Shown: positions 8,981 to 21,463, numbered from the stretch's first letter. The stretch is DNA of 64,000 nucleotides from Saposhnikovia divaricata (GCA_036435485.1 CM071598.1:138674148-138738147); one strand, 5' to 3'. Program-made: numbers and translations. Notes: a model not told the origin generated them from the letters alone.

Positions 8981-10816
8981 AGTGTTTAGTGGAAAATGGC
9001 AAAACCAAAAGTTCCTGACTATGATTCAAGCTAAGAAGCTGTTACGTAAAGGATGCGAAGCCTATTTAGCCTATGTGAAGGATACCAAGAAGGAGGCACC
9101 AAACCTACAGGAAATCCCTGTCGTTAATGAGTTCGCGGACGTATTTCCGGATGATCTTCCCGGACTACCACCTGATAGAGACATCGAGTTCGCTATAGAC
9201 TTAGTTCCGGGTATGGCCCCAATTTCGAAAGCCCCATATCGGCTAGCCCCAGTGGAGATGAAAGAGCTGGCCACTCAGTTACAAGAGTTGTTGGATAAAG
9301 GGATGATAAGACCTAGTGTGTCACCGTGGGGAGCCCCGGTGTTATTCGTGAAAAAGAAGGGTGATAGTATGAGATTATGTATAGACTACAGGGAGTTGAA
9401 CAAGGTGACTATAAAGAATAAGTATCCCTTGCCCAGGATAGATGACCTGTTTGATCAATTGAAAGACGCAGTTTATTTTTCTGAAATTGATTTGAGGACC
9501 GGGTACCACCAGTTAAGGATTAAGCCAGAAGATATACCAAAGACGGCCTTTCGCACCCGGTACGGACACTATGAGTTCCTAGTGATGTCATTTGGGTTAA
9601 CGAATGCCCCTGCAGCTTTCATGGATTTAATGAATCGAGTCTTCAAGAAGTACTTGGACAAGTGTGTTATAGTCTTCATCGATGACATCTTGATTTATTC
9701 CAAGACGAAGGAGGAACATGCAGAGCACTTGAGGATTGTATTGGGAGCATTGAGAGAAGAAAAGTTGTACGCTAAGTTCTCGAAGTGTGAATTTTGGTTG
9801 AAGGAAGTTCATTTTTTGGGGCATGTGATTAGCGAACAAGGCATTCTAGTGGACCCAGCCAAAATAGAGGCTGTATCAAATTGGGAGAGACCAACCACTC
9901 CGATAGAGGTGAGAAGTTTTATAGGATTGGCTGGCTACTATAGAAGGTTTGTCCAAGACTTTCCCAAGATAGCAGCCCCTTTGACCCGACTAACTCGCAA
10001 GACCGAGAAGTTTGTGTGGACTGAAAAATGCGAAGAGAGCTTCCAAGAGTTGAAAAAGAGGTTGGTGACAGCACCAGTACTAGCCCTACCTGATGATAAG
10101 GGAGATTTTGTGATTTATAGCGACGCGTCCCATAAAGGTTTAGGGTGTGTGCTTATGCAGCACGGTAAGGTGATTGCGTATGCGTCCAGACAACTTAAGG
10201 AGTACGAGATAAGATACCCCACCCATGATTTGGAATTAGCAGCGATAGTTTTCGCTTTGAAGATCTGGAGACATTATCTTTACGGAGAAAAGTGTGAAAT
10301 CTACACGGATCACAAGAGCTTAAAGTACATATTCACTCAGAAAGAGTTAAACATGAGGCAGAGGAGATGGCTAGAGCTAATCAAAGATTATGATTGTGAG
10401 ATTTATTATCACCCAGGGAAGGCCAACGTGGTGGCCGATGCACTTAGCCGAAAGGAGAAACTCAAGATGATAACATCAGTGGACGAATTGTTCAAGGACC
10501 TTGAGAAACTGGAGATTGAATTGAGGTTACCAGGAATTGGGCAAGAGAGTCTAATGGAAATAAGAGTCCAACCACCGCTATTGGAAAAGATTAAGTTATG
10601 CCAGGAAAAGAAGATAGAAGAAGAAAAGAATTCGATGGAGAAAATTTTGACTGGCGAGGAAATTAAGTGTGAGAAGGACGGGAATGGAATTATGAGGTAC
10701 GCATCTAGGATATGGATCCCGAACGTTCAGGAATTAAAAGACGAGATTTTGCAAGAGGCTCATAGTTCAAGGTACTCAATTCACCCTGGAGGCACTAAGA
10801 TGTATAGAGATCTGAG
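8981..10816 (+). pseudogene. pol: Tekay reverse transcriptase-RNase H (middle part of the polyprotein)
   Basis: It resumes the Tekay frame straight after the Copia target duplication. The linker EFADVFPDDLPGLPP is followed by RT, with CIDYRELNKVT, SEIDLRTGYHQLRIK and the active site FIDDILIYS (~9674-9700). RNase H shows IYSDASHKGLGCVL, DLELAAIVFAL and YTDHKSLKYI, and the domain ends at VVADALSRKE. The start of the integrase zinc finger (HSSRYSIHPGG) follows. The frame is then broken at 10816/10817 by an antisense solo LTR, and the ORF ends artificially inside it at 10877. No stop or frameshift is visible within this part. Confidence 0.95.
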
Positions 10817-13800
10817 TGTAACACCCCCAGATCCGGGGTCAGGGATCTGGTGGTTACGGTCTTACATCCATTCATAATACTTGACTTGAGTCCACAATAA
10901 ATAAATCACATGCTGTGACCCCACAATAATTACCACTCACACACACAACAGTTATAGTCCCAGAGATGAAATTGAAATAAGTCTTACATTAAGGGTTTAC
11001 GAATAAAAGTTATTACAATCCCAAAAGGATAACATCATAGGTTTAAAAGTTTTGCCGTTGATTACATTAATTATACATATAGTTAAACAGGAAACAAAAG
11101 CTGTCTAACTATGCTACCTCAGCAATGGCGGCTAGCATCTCAGCGGGTAGTCCGGTGGGTCGGGTAACCTGCTTGCGCCGAGTGCGCCTGACGCGAGCCA
11201 TCTGTCCTAGCTGTTGTTGTGACATAATATGAACAAAGCAAGGGTGAGCGAAAGCCCACCAACAAATATATAACTGAACGATAATTTAAAATAGTTCAAA
11301 GCTATCTTTTAAACCATATGCCATGCATTTACGGAAATGATGCCAGTATAATATGAACGATGAAGTTACAAGGTAACTGAATGTATTTGTTTGAAGAAAT
11401 ATCTGCTACATCAAAGTAAGCGAGATATTCTTATTGTTATTAAGAAGAGGAACTTGCAAGAAAAGGTTGCAATTCCAGTTATGACACTTTTCCAACTCTG
11501 CCAACAGTAATCATGTTGCAGGAAATAAATAAATTTGGATGATGAACCAATGATGGAGTATTCACCGCGCCCGCTGTTCCAATCTTGATGATCAGTCGAG
11601 ATCGCACAGCTCAATTTAGATTTACTACCGGTAGAAGGAAGAACTGACGGCTTTACTTGTATACCGCCTTACTAGCTCTCCCCGGCCAACGGTTGGGCCA
11701 AAGGGGATGGACCGGCGCTACTCGGCCTCTTACACGACTCCTAGTTCAAATAGAATTCATGATTCTGAATGTAACGTTCGTCCCCCTTTCCCCAAGTATA
11801 ATACTTGTTGATAAGACTCCACAAAGTAGTCGTATCTAGTTGGAAAGGAAAATTTACCAATATCTCCCAAGCTATTAATTGGTAATGGATATCAACTTGT
11901 TCCAGTAATCTTACCCCTCGAAAGATGAGAAGGTAAGCAATGACTTAATAAGTCAACAGCACCCGAGTTGCGGGTGAAGGGAATACTTTATGACCGGGAA
12001 GTCGACAAGATAAATAACATTTCTCCAAGTAAGGTTCCCTTATTATTAAGGAGATAGACTCAAAGATGAATGATGTCTGGGAACCTTTCTTGATATAAGA
12101 TTAATAATAATATGACTTCGAAATATTTTCTGTAATAATCGAAGAAGATAAACCTTATCGAGATTATTTTAAGTATGGAATAAATATTCAGAGAATATTT
12201 ATTGAGTTGAAATATTGAAAGAATATTTGGGAATATGAAAGAATATCTTTAATCAGAGTATTTCTCAAAATAATCCCTGAAGAAATATCAGGAGTATATT
12301 TATTGAATAAATAAATATTTAAATGAATATTCAAAACAACATTCATTAATTAATTAGACCTGAAAAGAATATTTAAGGTAATATTCATAATTAATTAGGA
12401 ATTTAAATGAATATTCAAAAGTAATATTCATTTTATGAATAATATCCTAAATGAATATCAAGTAATATTCATTTAGTAATCCAAGCCTTAAGGAATATTC
12501 GAGATAATATTCGATAATTAAATCAAGCTTCAGATGAATATTAAAATAATATTCATCAAGTATTTAATATCTTAAATGAATATTCAAAAGTAATATTTAT
12601 TTAATAAAATAATAATCTAAAAGAATATCCAAATAATATTCATTTAATAGACTCATCTTTAGAAGAATATTCGAAATAATAGTCGATAATCAATTCGACT
12701 CTGAATGAATATTGAGAAATATTACTCGTTGAATAGTTACGTTCAAATAATTATTTGAAATAAGGATCATTAAATAAATAATCTCGAACGAATATTCAAA
12801 TAATATTCGTCGCTTGAATAATAGAAAATATTTACTTAAATACTTTCTTCCGAGGTAATCTCGATATATCAAGGAATATTGACTCCCGATCTATATATGA
12901 TTAATGAGAGGTATACGCCCTTCTATGAGGGTCTTACAATAACCGGCTTATAACTGATATATAACTATCTAGCTTATAAGCCAACAATAACATTCAGGGA
13001 ACAAGTATATCAATTCAACTTGAAAGTAGGCATGCATGCAATGGCATATGTATATCAGCAATCATATATATATATTTATTCAATCACAACAACAGCCTAA
13101 AAGAAGGGAATTGAAATTTGCCTGGTAGTCGAGTACGGTAAGGGGTAGTGGTAGCGGGTCCCGGTTCAGCCTGGTGATCTATAAATAGCCAAGGCATTCG
13201 GGATTAATCACTTAACATATAAAAGTTAAGTTATACTTAAATCGAAACACGTTCTCGAGTTATCTCGTTATACCCCTTTTAGTGGATTACTTATTATCAC
13301 TGATCCGACCCGACATTCGTTCGTTAACACGACATGTCACTGCACTTATACTTGGGACATACTTAAGTCATATGAGTTCTAAGGTTGATCGTTACGAACC
13401 AATATTTTACTCCGAGTTTTATCGCCCGTTTTCTAAGTGTTTTACCAAAGTTATAAAAGAGTCGTCTTTTAGGGGTTCGTTCGCGTTTAACCTTGACTCG
13501 AACATTTTTAATAAATCGAAAAATGCTCTTTTTGACATACGGTTTTCTTTCACACCTTCCTTCTTACCCCTAGTATTTATTTACCAAGATTCGCCATGAC
13601 GTTACATAGCTTACGAGGGTTCAATTTCAGTTACGAACTTTCGTTTACGGATTCGAACTACTTTTAGTAATTTGGTCATAAATCCTAAACCGTAAGTCCG
13701 TTTCACGTGATCTTTATATCAAAACGAAGCTTAGAGCATTACCTATCCTATCATGGCAGATAAGGTCTCTGGACAGTAGGGGTTCGACATGGAAAATGGC

Positions 13801-15369
13801 ATACAAAACATGGTATTGTAAAATCGGGCATTATAACGGCTGTAAATCGAATATCTATCAATTTCGAATCTTCCCATACACATAGCATCCAACCCAAACA
13901 ACATATACATGACTTATATACATGAACTGAGGCCAAGCAACGCCTTTCCGTTCATCTAGCTATTTACATCATTAATCCAAAATCCATACATAATCATGCT
14001 TATAACTTTAACATAACCATAACTAAGTTATAACTATCAAAAACATGCTTAAATCTCAAACAAGGGTTAGGGTTTCAAGAGCTTTATACCTTCCTTAGAT
14101 AGTGATATAGCCTTACTAAGCCTTGTATGGTCCTTAGGAGTGATTATGCTTGCTATACCAACCATGAAAAATCAAGAAAACCAAGTTAGTTCAAGAAGAA
14201 CACTATTCATGCTCCTCTTGAATGATTTATTTGAAAATGGAAATGGATGAGTTTGAAGCTAAGATTTTGAGGAGATAAGTTTTATGAAATCTAAGACTCA
14301 CCTTAATTATTTCAAGAACAAACAATGGTGGGAAGGTTGAGTTTGGATTTGGAATTAAAGGACATAGCCGAATGCTTCTTGTTTGCAAGGGGGGGAAGAG
14401 AATTGCTTGGTTTCTTTGATTTTTTTTTTTGTGTTTTAATCTCCTTTACTCTCATCCACTTACAACATAATATCTTGTAAAAGTTGCTTTAATAAAGTGG
14501 TGAGGTGTTGGATGCTCAAATGGCAAGACATGTGTTGGTTTTGTGGTGGTTAATGCTTAACTAGGTAGTTACTTGCTAAGTACTTGGTTCTTCTTCTAAG
14601 TTGCTAGTTCCTTGCTTCTAGTTTAGTTACTAGATATTTATACTAGTAGCTTGCACAAGACTCTTGCTTCCTCTGCTGGTTTCTGTGTCCGGTTATTACC
14701 CGTTTCGATTTATCGTTCGTGAGAATATTTCACGGATTTCTAATTAGGGTTTACCGGGAATCCTCTTTAATATTAATACTTTCATTCCCCATCTTTCATT
14801 CTAACTTTCCATTTTATATTCCTTTAATCCATTCGTTAAATACTTAAGGCTATCAGTGTCCAGGGAACTCTCGGAGAAAATAAAAGTGCGGTTTTTCAGA
14901 ATCCGACAGCTTTTACATACACTTATTTTCCCCCTGGATCACTAATACGAACTCAGAAATCCGTTCCGAATACTTCTATATAGTGTCGTCTCATATTATT
15001 ATATACTCCTACTAAAACACTATTCATTTTGTATTCTTTACTTGTTCTCTTAGGGTTGTATAAGTGTCCGTATTCTCTTTCGATCGTTCCTTAACCTTTT
15101 TACGGAACTACTGGATTAATCGTTATCGATCTGGATGACATGAGAGTATTCTCTTGCTTGAAGTTGCCATATCTTATTCCCTTAGAAGATAGATTATTCT
15201 TACCTATGTTGTCACCCTTTAGCATTCTTCAAGACATAACATAATAAAGTCGAATTCCATTCATTCTTTCCCAATTATCAATTATTACATTGTAGCCATA
15301 TCCACTATTCATTCTTACATCATTAAATACATAAAAGTTTTAATTCCACCAAAAATCAGGGTTCTTACA
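10817..15369 (-). repeat. Antisense solo LTR (4.55 kb) of a related Tekay-type element
   Basis: It is bounded by the 5-bp duplication CTGAG (10812-10816 and 15370-15374). On the minus strand it starts TGTAAGAACCCTGATTTTTG and ends CCGGATCTGGGGGTGTTACA, closely matching the termini of the host Tekay LTR, but most of the interior is different. It has no PBS, coding domain or second LTR, so it is a solo LTR left by LTR-LTR recombination. It contains a ~450-bp AATATTC-rich tract at ~12120-12880 and no long ORF. It splits the integrase zinc-finger codons. Confidence 0.93.
11109..11225 (-). CDS. Short ORF inside the solo LTR, related to the Tekay LTR ORF
   Basis: A 38-codon ORF with MSQQQLGQMAR, a basic RRTRRKQVTRP segment and a short helical tail ending AEVA. 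The block QQL-x-x-MAR-x-R-x-T-x-RKQVTRP is shared with the ORF at 153-392 although surrounding LTR sequence has diverged. It starts 409 bases before the LTR 3' end. Just upstream on its strand is CGCTCACCCTTGCTTTG (~11236-11252). Near its stop, GAG|GTAGCA could be a splice donor. Translation is unproven. Confidence 0.4.
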   Translation of the reverse strand: MSQQQLGQMARVRRTRRKQVTRPTGLPAEMLAAIAEVA

Positions 15370-16568
15370 CTGAGAGAGTACTATTGGTGGCCAAATATGA
15401 AGAAGGACGTGGCAGAGTGGGTAAGTAAATGCTTGACATGTCAAAGAGTGAAGGCCGAACACCAGAGGCCCAATGGATTGTTGCAACCCTTAGAGATCCC
15501 GAGTGGAAGTGGGAACATATTGCGATGGATTTTGTGGTCGGACTACCAAGGACCAAGACAAATCATGATGCCATTTGGGTAATTATTGATAGATTGACCA
15601 AGTCAGCACATTTTCTTCCAATCAATGAGAGATACACTGTCGACAAGCTGGCGGATATTTACTTAAAGGAGATTGTGGTTAGGCATGGGGTTCCTGTGAG
15701 CATTGTATCAGATAGAGACCCAAGATTCAACTCCAGGTTCTGGAGAAGTTTTCAGGAATGTGTGGGGACCAAGTTAAACATGAGTACTGCATACCACCCC
15801 CAATCAGACGGACAAAGTGAGAGAACCATCCAGACCACAGAGGACATGTTGAGAGTATGTGCCATCGATTTTAAGGGAAGTTGGGATGACCACTTGCCGT
15901 TGATCGAATTTTCCTACAACAACAGTTACCATGCGAGCATAGGAATGCCCCCGTATGAAGCTTTATACGGACGAAGATGTCGGTCTCCCTTGTGTTGGGA
16001 AGAAGTTGGAGAGCGGAAGATTTTAGGGCCTGAACTGGTCCAACAGACAAGAGAAACTATCGAACTCATAAAAGGACGACTGGTAGCGGCCCAAGACAGA
16101 CAGAAGAAGTATGCGGACCAGACCCGTAAGGACAAAGAATATGAGGTAGGAGAGTTTGTGATGTTGAAGGTATCACCGTGGAAGGGATTGATGAGATTTG
16201 GTAAGAAGGGGAAACTATGCCCAAGATTTATTGGACCTTTTGAGATCTTGAGACGAGTTGGAAAGTTAGCCTATGAATTGGCTTTACCCCCGAGCTTGCA
16301 GCAAGTACATAATGTGTTCCATGTGTCCATGCTACGACCCTACCATACCGACTTCCGACTTGTGATAGAATATGACCAAGTGGATCTGCAACCAGACTTA
16401 ACCTATGTGGAGCAACCCGTAGAAATCATGGATAGAAAAGAACAGGTGCTGAGGAACAAGGTTGTCAAACTAGTGAGAGTTTTGTGGAGGAACCAGAATG
16501 TCGAAGAATCAACATGGGAACTAGAGAGCGCGATGCGTGAAAAGGACCCCCAACTGTTTTCAACCTGA
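15370..16568 (+). pseudogene. int: Tekay integrase with chromodomain, one frameshift
   Basis: It resumes directly after the solo-LTR target duplication with YYWWPNMKKDVAEW and the zinc-finger CLTCQ. A single-base loss near 15498-15501 (in ...GAGATCCC-GAGTGG...) shifts frame; the remainder runs open to 16568. The catalytic core has MDFVVGLP, VSDRDPRF and YHPQSDGQSERT (D, D, E). The C-terminal half includes the GPF/Y-type FIGPFEIL and VHNVFHVSMLR. A chromodomain (VEIMDRKEQVLRNK, VLWRNQNVEESTWE) ends 44 bases before the polypurine tract. Chromodomains in this clade are thought to direct integration toward modified heterochromatin. Confidence 0.94.
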
Positions 16569-16587
16569 TTCCGAGACGGAATCCTTT

Positions 16588-16601
16588 TAAGGAGGGGAGG
16601 C
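16588..16601 (+). other. Polypurine tract of the Tekay element
   Basis: TTAAGGAGGGGAGGC lies immediately before the LTR start TGTAAGAACCC at 16602; such tracts prime plus-strand DNA synthesis. Confidence 0.9.
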
Positions 16602-19600
16602 TGTAAGAACCCTAATTTTTGTTATATTTTCTTTTATTTAATTTCATGTGACATTGTCAACTTGGAACCTTTCTAGTCATCCTTGTTGTTTAATGGAATT
16701 GATTATCTGAGAAACTATATTGTTACATTCACTATGTAAGATAAAAGAGAAGATTGTTGAGGGCAAGAGTCTTATTGTTAGTAAGATTTATAAAACTTGG
16801 GATTTGAGAATGATTAGAGTATTAAAAGATTTATTAGGAATTATGACGAGGAGTTATGGATATTCGAGGAATTTACACAATTAAGTACTTAAGGAATTAC
16901 TAGGGAAATCTCTACGCGACAAAATATTATTACGAGAGATTAATTAAGATACGATACGAATTAAAGATTAAGTGACAAGCATTGGTGGAAGAATAATGAT
17001 GCAAGGAGTAGTATTGCATGCAAGTCCCATGCAACTAAGTAGTTAGGAAAAGCAAACTAGTAGTACCAAATGGACAAGAGGAATAGTAACTAGTTGCACC
17101 ACTTTCCAAGGAGACAAGAGGACATGATGGCCATACCTAGACTTGTACCATGTATCACATATACACACACTAATACATATCACCCAACCACTTTACAATT
17201 ATTCAACCAACACAAAAAAATCAAAACACAAAACACTCCCCCCCTAGCACAAAAAGCTCTCGGCCAAAGCTAAAACCAAGGAAGAAAAAATTTCTTTCCT
17301 CCATTTCTCTTCATTCATAATTCAAGGTATAATTCCTAGGCTCTCTACATCATCTAATAAAGGTATACTAAGAATTCCAAGCCCTTTTATCCATTCATTT
17401 TCAAGATATTAATTGTTAAAGTTATTGTGAATAGTAACATTGTTAAGTTTTCTTTTAGATCTTGGATTATAAGGGTTGAAGGAGATCATTCAAGGTGTTC
17501 TTGAGATTTGTAAGGCTTACCCAAGGCTCCTAGATACTCAAGAAGGTAAAAAAACCCTAACCCCTCTTGGCCATGTAGTGTTTATGATGTTTGATGATAG
17601 ATCCATGTGTATTAGTGTTAATCTTGGTTATATAAGTGATGGATGATATAGATCTTGAGTTTAATTGTTGTGGTTGTGATTTTTATGATTGTGGTTAGTA
17701 TATGTATCTCCATGAATGTTATAAAGTATGAACTTGGTGAATTAGATGTTGGTTGTGTTGTGGATGTAAGGATCTTGGTTGATTTAAGTGAAACAAGCAT
17801 GCTGAGTTTTTCCAGGAACTTGACCTGTCTTGTAAGATGGTTTTGAACCCCCAAATCTTGTCCCCTGAGGTCCTAATATATATTTTTGGAAAGGTATTTG
17901 AATGTAGTTTCCAAAAATATAAGGTTCATGACTAGGTAATGTATGGATTTTTAGTTATGGCCGGAGAAGTGAAATGTGTTTCTGGATTCCGGACTGCAAT
18001 AAATGGTCTCCTTGTGAACCTTGTTTAAACCCCTAAAAATTTATGTGGGATCATGGAAAAATTAGAGAAGCTAGAAAATGCAGTGGTGAAGGCTACCCAA
18101 AAAAGAATTGGATTAAAATATGAATTTTTCAATTTTATAAAAATGCTAGAGTAAAATTCGCGCAAGGGAAAAAGTTGTTAAGTGGAGTATAATTTTAGGG
18201 GTAATGGACATGACTCGGATATGGTAACTAAATTAAGTCGAATAAGTGACGAGCGTAATCGATTGGTGACATGAACCTATAGTGGGGCTAGAGTGTCATA
18301 AGACGAAGTCGTTAAGTTAATTTTGTACCCCCTAAAACCCCGCAATTAAAGAGATATTGTTAAGGTACTAACGAACGGTTATTGCTTATGTATAGATCGT
18401 TCCACTCCGCACGCTCGACCACCCCAACCACACCAAGGCAAGTTTACTTTTCAAAATTTACATATACAAGGACTTTCACTGTTGTGTTTGTAGCTTTCAA
18501 TCATATCAAATGTTATGTTTATCGAAGTATTGATGAAATTGAGATGTATAAGTACATATATGTTTGTACCCCTTGAACTTAGATTGAAATGTTTTCCTCG
18601 GACAACGACTCTAGCAATAGAGGTCGTAGCGGTCCGTATATACTATTGACCGGGGAGCGGTATATTATTATATCGTAACTAGATTGCGAAAACCCGAAGG
18701 GTCATTCGGGGATTATCGTATACTCAAGTAATTATTTTTATATCTTCGTAAATACTCAAAATACCTATCTTGGATTAAAAGCTTATTTAATTAAATAATT
18801 ATTTTATTAATTATTAATATTAAATCTTAAAATATTATTTATTAATTATGGTTCATTATTTTAAAGACAAAGTTAATCCAAGATACCTTTAATACTTTCA
18901 AACTCGAACTCTTTCGAACTCAAAACATTTTCGAAAACCCCCGGTCAAGTTCTACTTCTTGTATGATTTCAAGAATCATCGGTCGACTGATGTCGGACCT
19001 CAATTACTCTGTTTTCAATCAAAATCAAGTTTTCAAAAGAAAAATAAAAAGGGACTCTGGCAGGTGTGGGAACCGTTAACGAACGATTCCCAGGATGTGT
19101 AAGCGGCCGTGAGCCAGGCGGTCCATCAATTATTATTCCGGCCCAGGTGTTGCCGAAGGATGATTACGGATGTAGTTTTCATCGAGGGTGATTACGGATG
19201 TAGTTTTCACCCGGGGATAGTTACGGATGTAGTTTCTATCCTTCTACCGGTAGAGAAGACCCGCGGATTATTGGACTTAGATGTGGCGACTGAACATCGT
19301 CAATCCTTGTCAGGTTTTATGTTTTCTTTAAGTCCCATTCCTCCATTTTGGAAAAATGCTTTGACACTGCTTCTTAGGCTTTTGTGCCAAGTTGCTGATA
19401 GTGTTCTATTTTGATGAGAAAAATGTTGACTCTGTGCAGTATCTAGAACTGCAAGTTTATTTTGAAAACAAGGGCACGTATTGGTGCACCTTCGGGATTT
19501 ATCAACAAAGACAAGTGATTTTATATCTGATTGATACAAATGAGTTTAATAACTGCTAATCATATGAAATGTTATATTGCTTACCTTATACATATATTTC

Positions 19601-20092
19601 TTGCTGAGCTATAGTTGCTCACTCTTGCTTGTTTTCAAATTTACAAACACAACAGCTAAGCGAAATGGCAAGACCCAGACAGACTGCCCGAAAGCAGGTG
19701 ACTAGACCCGAGGCAGCAGTTAAGATTCCACCGGTAGGCCCCATTAGCCGGATTGGTTGGCAAATTTTGTTAGTTCGTTTTATTTATAAGTATGACCTGT
19801 GCAAAGCAGTGTATCGTAACAAACTTTCAAGCCGCCAACTTCGCTTCTTATCGAGGTGTTGCTGGTAGCATAAATACTATTTAATTCGGTCTGTAATAAC
19901 TCTGAAACTTTTATTTCAGCTTAATCAATTGTGTGACATTTCTGAGACTCTAACCTCTGTGTGTGTGTGCGGTGTGAGTTTATGGTGGGGTCGATGGCTG
20001 TGTTATATATTATGTGCAAGAACAGGTATGTTATTAATGGAAAATGGACCGTGAGCGCCTAGATCTCCGACCCCGGATCTGGGGGCGTCACA
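16602..20092 (+). repeat. 3' LTR of the Tekay element (3491 bp)
   Basis: It starts TGTAAGAACCC and ends GGGGGCGTCACA. Its last 616 bases match 1-614. There is no coding content except the short ORF at 19629. Within it, 19164-19235 holds three imperfect direct repeats of a ~30-base GATTACGGATGTAGTTTTCA unit. Confidence 0.93.
19629..19868 (+). CDS. 3' LTR copy of the H3-tail-like short ORF
   Basis: Same 79 codons as 153-392 with few changes (for example Glu to Lys after EAAV, and Leu to Ile near IGWQ). The basic MARPRQTARKQVTRP block is unchanged. It is preceded by TTGCTCACTCTTGCTTG. Weakly supported as a real peptide, but the block persists in both LTRs of this element and in a divergent relative. 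Confidence 0.38.
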   Translation: MFSNLQTQQLSEMARPRQTARKQVTRPEAAVKIPPVGPISRIGWQILLVRFIYKYDLCKAVYRNKLSSRQLRFLSRCCW

Positions 20093-20404
20093 AAGGCTAA
20101 GTCTCGTGACTACAAGGATGAGCCGCAGCGGCTTCGGGATGAGTTGAAGGCCAAAAAGAGCGAGGAGGAAATTATTGCTGAGTTCCGGGCTTCAGATGCT
20201 TATGATGATGATCTTGCTCTTGTCGCCGCATGGAAGATCCACCGCTGCTGGGTGGTTGCTGAAAAGATGTGCAAGACTGATCCCGGGACCGCCAATTGGG
20301 ATAATTTCATGAAGGAGTATATGGAGGCCGAGGATGCTCTTGCCCGGGGTGAAGGGGAACCAACTCCTTATGCCGCTCCCAGCTCTTCTCCTCCTGAGGC
20401 TTAA
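20093..20404 (+). pseudogene. C-terminal fragment of the Tat-element antisense ORF
   Basis: Open from the Tekay LTR border to TAA at 20404 (about 103 codons). It contains RLRDELKAKKSEEEIIAEF, DAYDDDLALVAAWKIHRC, WDNFMKEYMEAED and a Pro/Ser tail. The charged helical part followed by an EF-x-x-SDAY-like block resembles the C-terminus of plant 'putative gypsy-type transposon' (Transposase_28-like) proteins. Known Tat/Retand elements carry ORFs of this kind in antisense between integrase and 3' LTR, which fits the position and strand here. Its N-terminal part was separated by the Tekay insertion and lies left of the window. Family assignment is from memory and moderate. Confidence 0.55.
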
Positions 20405-20640
20405 CTTTCAATGTTAGCTGTGTCTAGAATCCGGGCTAAGCCCGTGTAATCTTTTTCCTAAACCTTTTGTTGTTGTTTCTAAACTTTATTGTTTCTCTGA
20501 AATGGTCAGGTGTTTCAGGCTGTTGGTCAGCCCGGCTTGTGTACCAAGTATGTTGCTTCCAAATTTTCAAGTTTTAAATTGTTGTGCCTTGTGAATTTTT
20601 AGCTTGTGACTCGTGTTGCCCCCCACTCCTTTATTCGGTT
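20405..20640. other. Tat-element spacer
   Basis: Non-coding, T-rich downstream region of the antisense ORF. It contains a short inverted repeat TCCGGGCTAAGCCCGT at ~20430. No gene seen. Confidence 0.5.
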
Positions 20641-20649
20641 TGTCCGGAT

Positions 20650-21345
20650 GGAGGAGTGAAGTTTTTTCGTACTTGGAAAGGTATCAAGACTTTCCAAGTA
20701 GGAATTGGCTTCGTTGCTTAGCTCCGGGCCCAAGCATCGCTTGTGGCCCGGGATTCTGCCATTCTTGGAAAGCTAGCAAACTTTCCAAGTAGGAATTAGC
20801 TTAATTTCTTAGCTCCGGGCCCAAGCACCGCTTGTGGTCCGGGATTTTGCCATACTTGGAAAGCTAGCAAACTTTCCAAGTAGGAACTAGCTTAATTGCT
20901 TGCCCAAGCACCGCTTGTGGTCCGGGATTCTTCCATACTTTGAAAGCTAGCAAACTTTCCAAGTAGGAATTGGCTTAAATGCTTAGCTCCGGGCCCAAGC
21001 ACCGCTTGTGGTCCGGGATTTTGCCATACTTGGAAAGCTAGTAAACTTTCCAAGTAGGAATTAGCTTAATTACTTAGCTCCGGGCCCAAGCACCGCTTGT
21101 GGTCCAGGATTTTGCCATACTTGGAAAGCTAGCAAATTTTCCAAGTAGGAATTAGCTTAATTGCTTGGCTCCGGGCCCAAGCACCGCTTGTGGTTCGGGA
21201 TTCTACCATACTTGGAAAGCTAGCAAACTTTCCAAGTAGGAATTAGCTTTGTTGGTTAGCTCCGGGCCCAAGCACCACTTATGGCCCGGGATTCTGCCAT
21301 ACTTGGAAAGCTAGCAAACTTTCCAAGTAGGAATTAAATTTGTAA
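20650..21345. repeat. Tandem array of ~90-bp units, each with two inverted repeats
   Basis: Eight copies of an ACTTGGAAAG...CTTTCCAAGT hairpin (stems near 20692, 20782, 20872, 20957, 21047, 21137, 21228, 21319), spaced ~85-92 bases. Between them, seven copies of a GC-rich CCGGGCCCAAGC...GCTTGTGGTCCGGG imperfect inverted repeat. It lies between the end of Tat integrase and the antisense ORF, the part of Tat elements known to hold tandem repeats that can seed satellites. No spacer diversity, so not a CRISPR array. Confidence 0.92.
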
Positions 21346-21463
21346 GAATATTGAGATAAAATGAAATGCTGAATAGGGAGTCATGCTCCTCTTGGTTGAT
21401 TACTAGTTAATTACAAATTTTCTCATTAAGAGTACAATAGAAAATCTATTACATTGTTGCCCG

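Larger units (their letters stand above)
1..20092 (+). mobile_element. Ty3/Gypsy chromovirus, Tekay/Del type, nested and interrupted
   Basis: Order seen: partial 5' LTR, primer binding site, extra ORF, gag with zinc knuckles, protease, RT, RNase H, integrase with C-terminal chromodomain, polypurine tract, 3' LTR. The 3.49-kb LTR and the chromodomain point to the Tekay/Del clade. The body is split by a Copia element (3927-8980) and a solo LTR (10817-15369). Over the ~614 bases where both LTRs are visible I counted by hand about 11 substitutions and one 2-base indel, so the insertion is fairly recent. It lies inside an older Tat-type element. The left end and the left target-site copy are outside the window. 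A stop in gag (2597) and a frameshift in integrase (near 15498) make this copy non-autonomous. Confidence 0.92.

Noticed and set aside
12690..13936. Short ORFs within the solo LTR
   Set aside because: Lie in an AATATTC-rich or non-coding LTR region, with no motif or conservation evidence.
1..20092. An integrated plant virus (pararetrovirus)
   Set aside because: LTRs, integrase, chromodomain, PBS and PPT are those of a Ty3/Gypsy retrotransposon; no movement or coat protein motifs seen.
20650..21345. CRISPR-like array
   Set aside because: Units are contiguous ~90-bp tandem copies without unique spacers, inside a plant retrotransposon.
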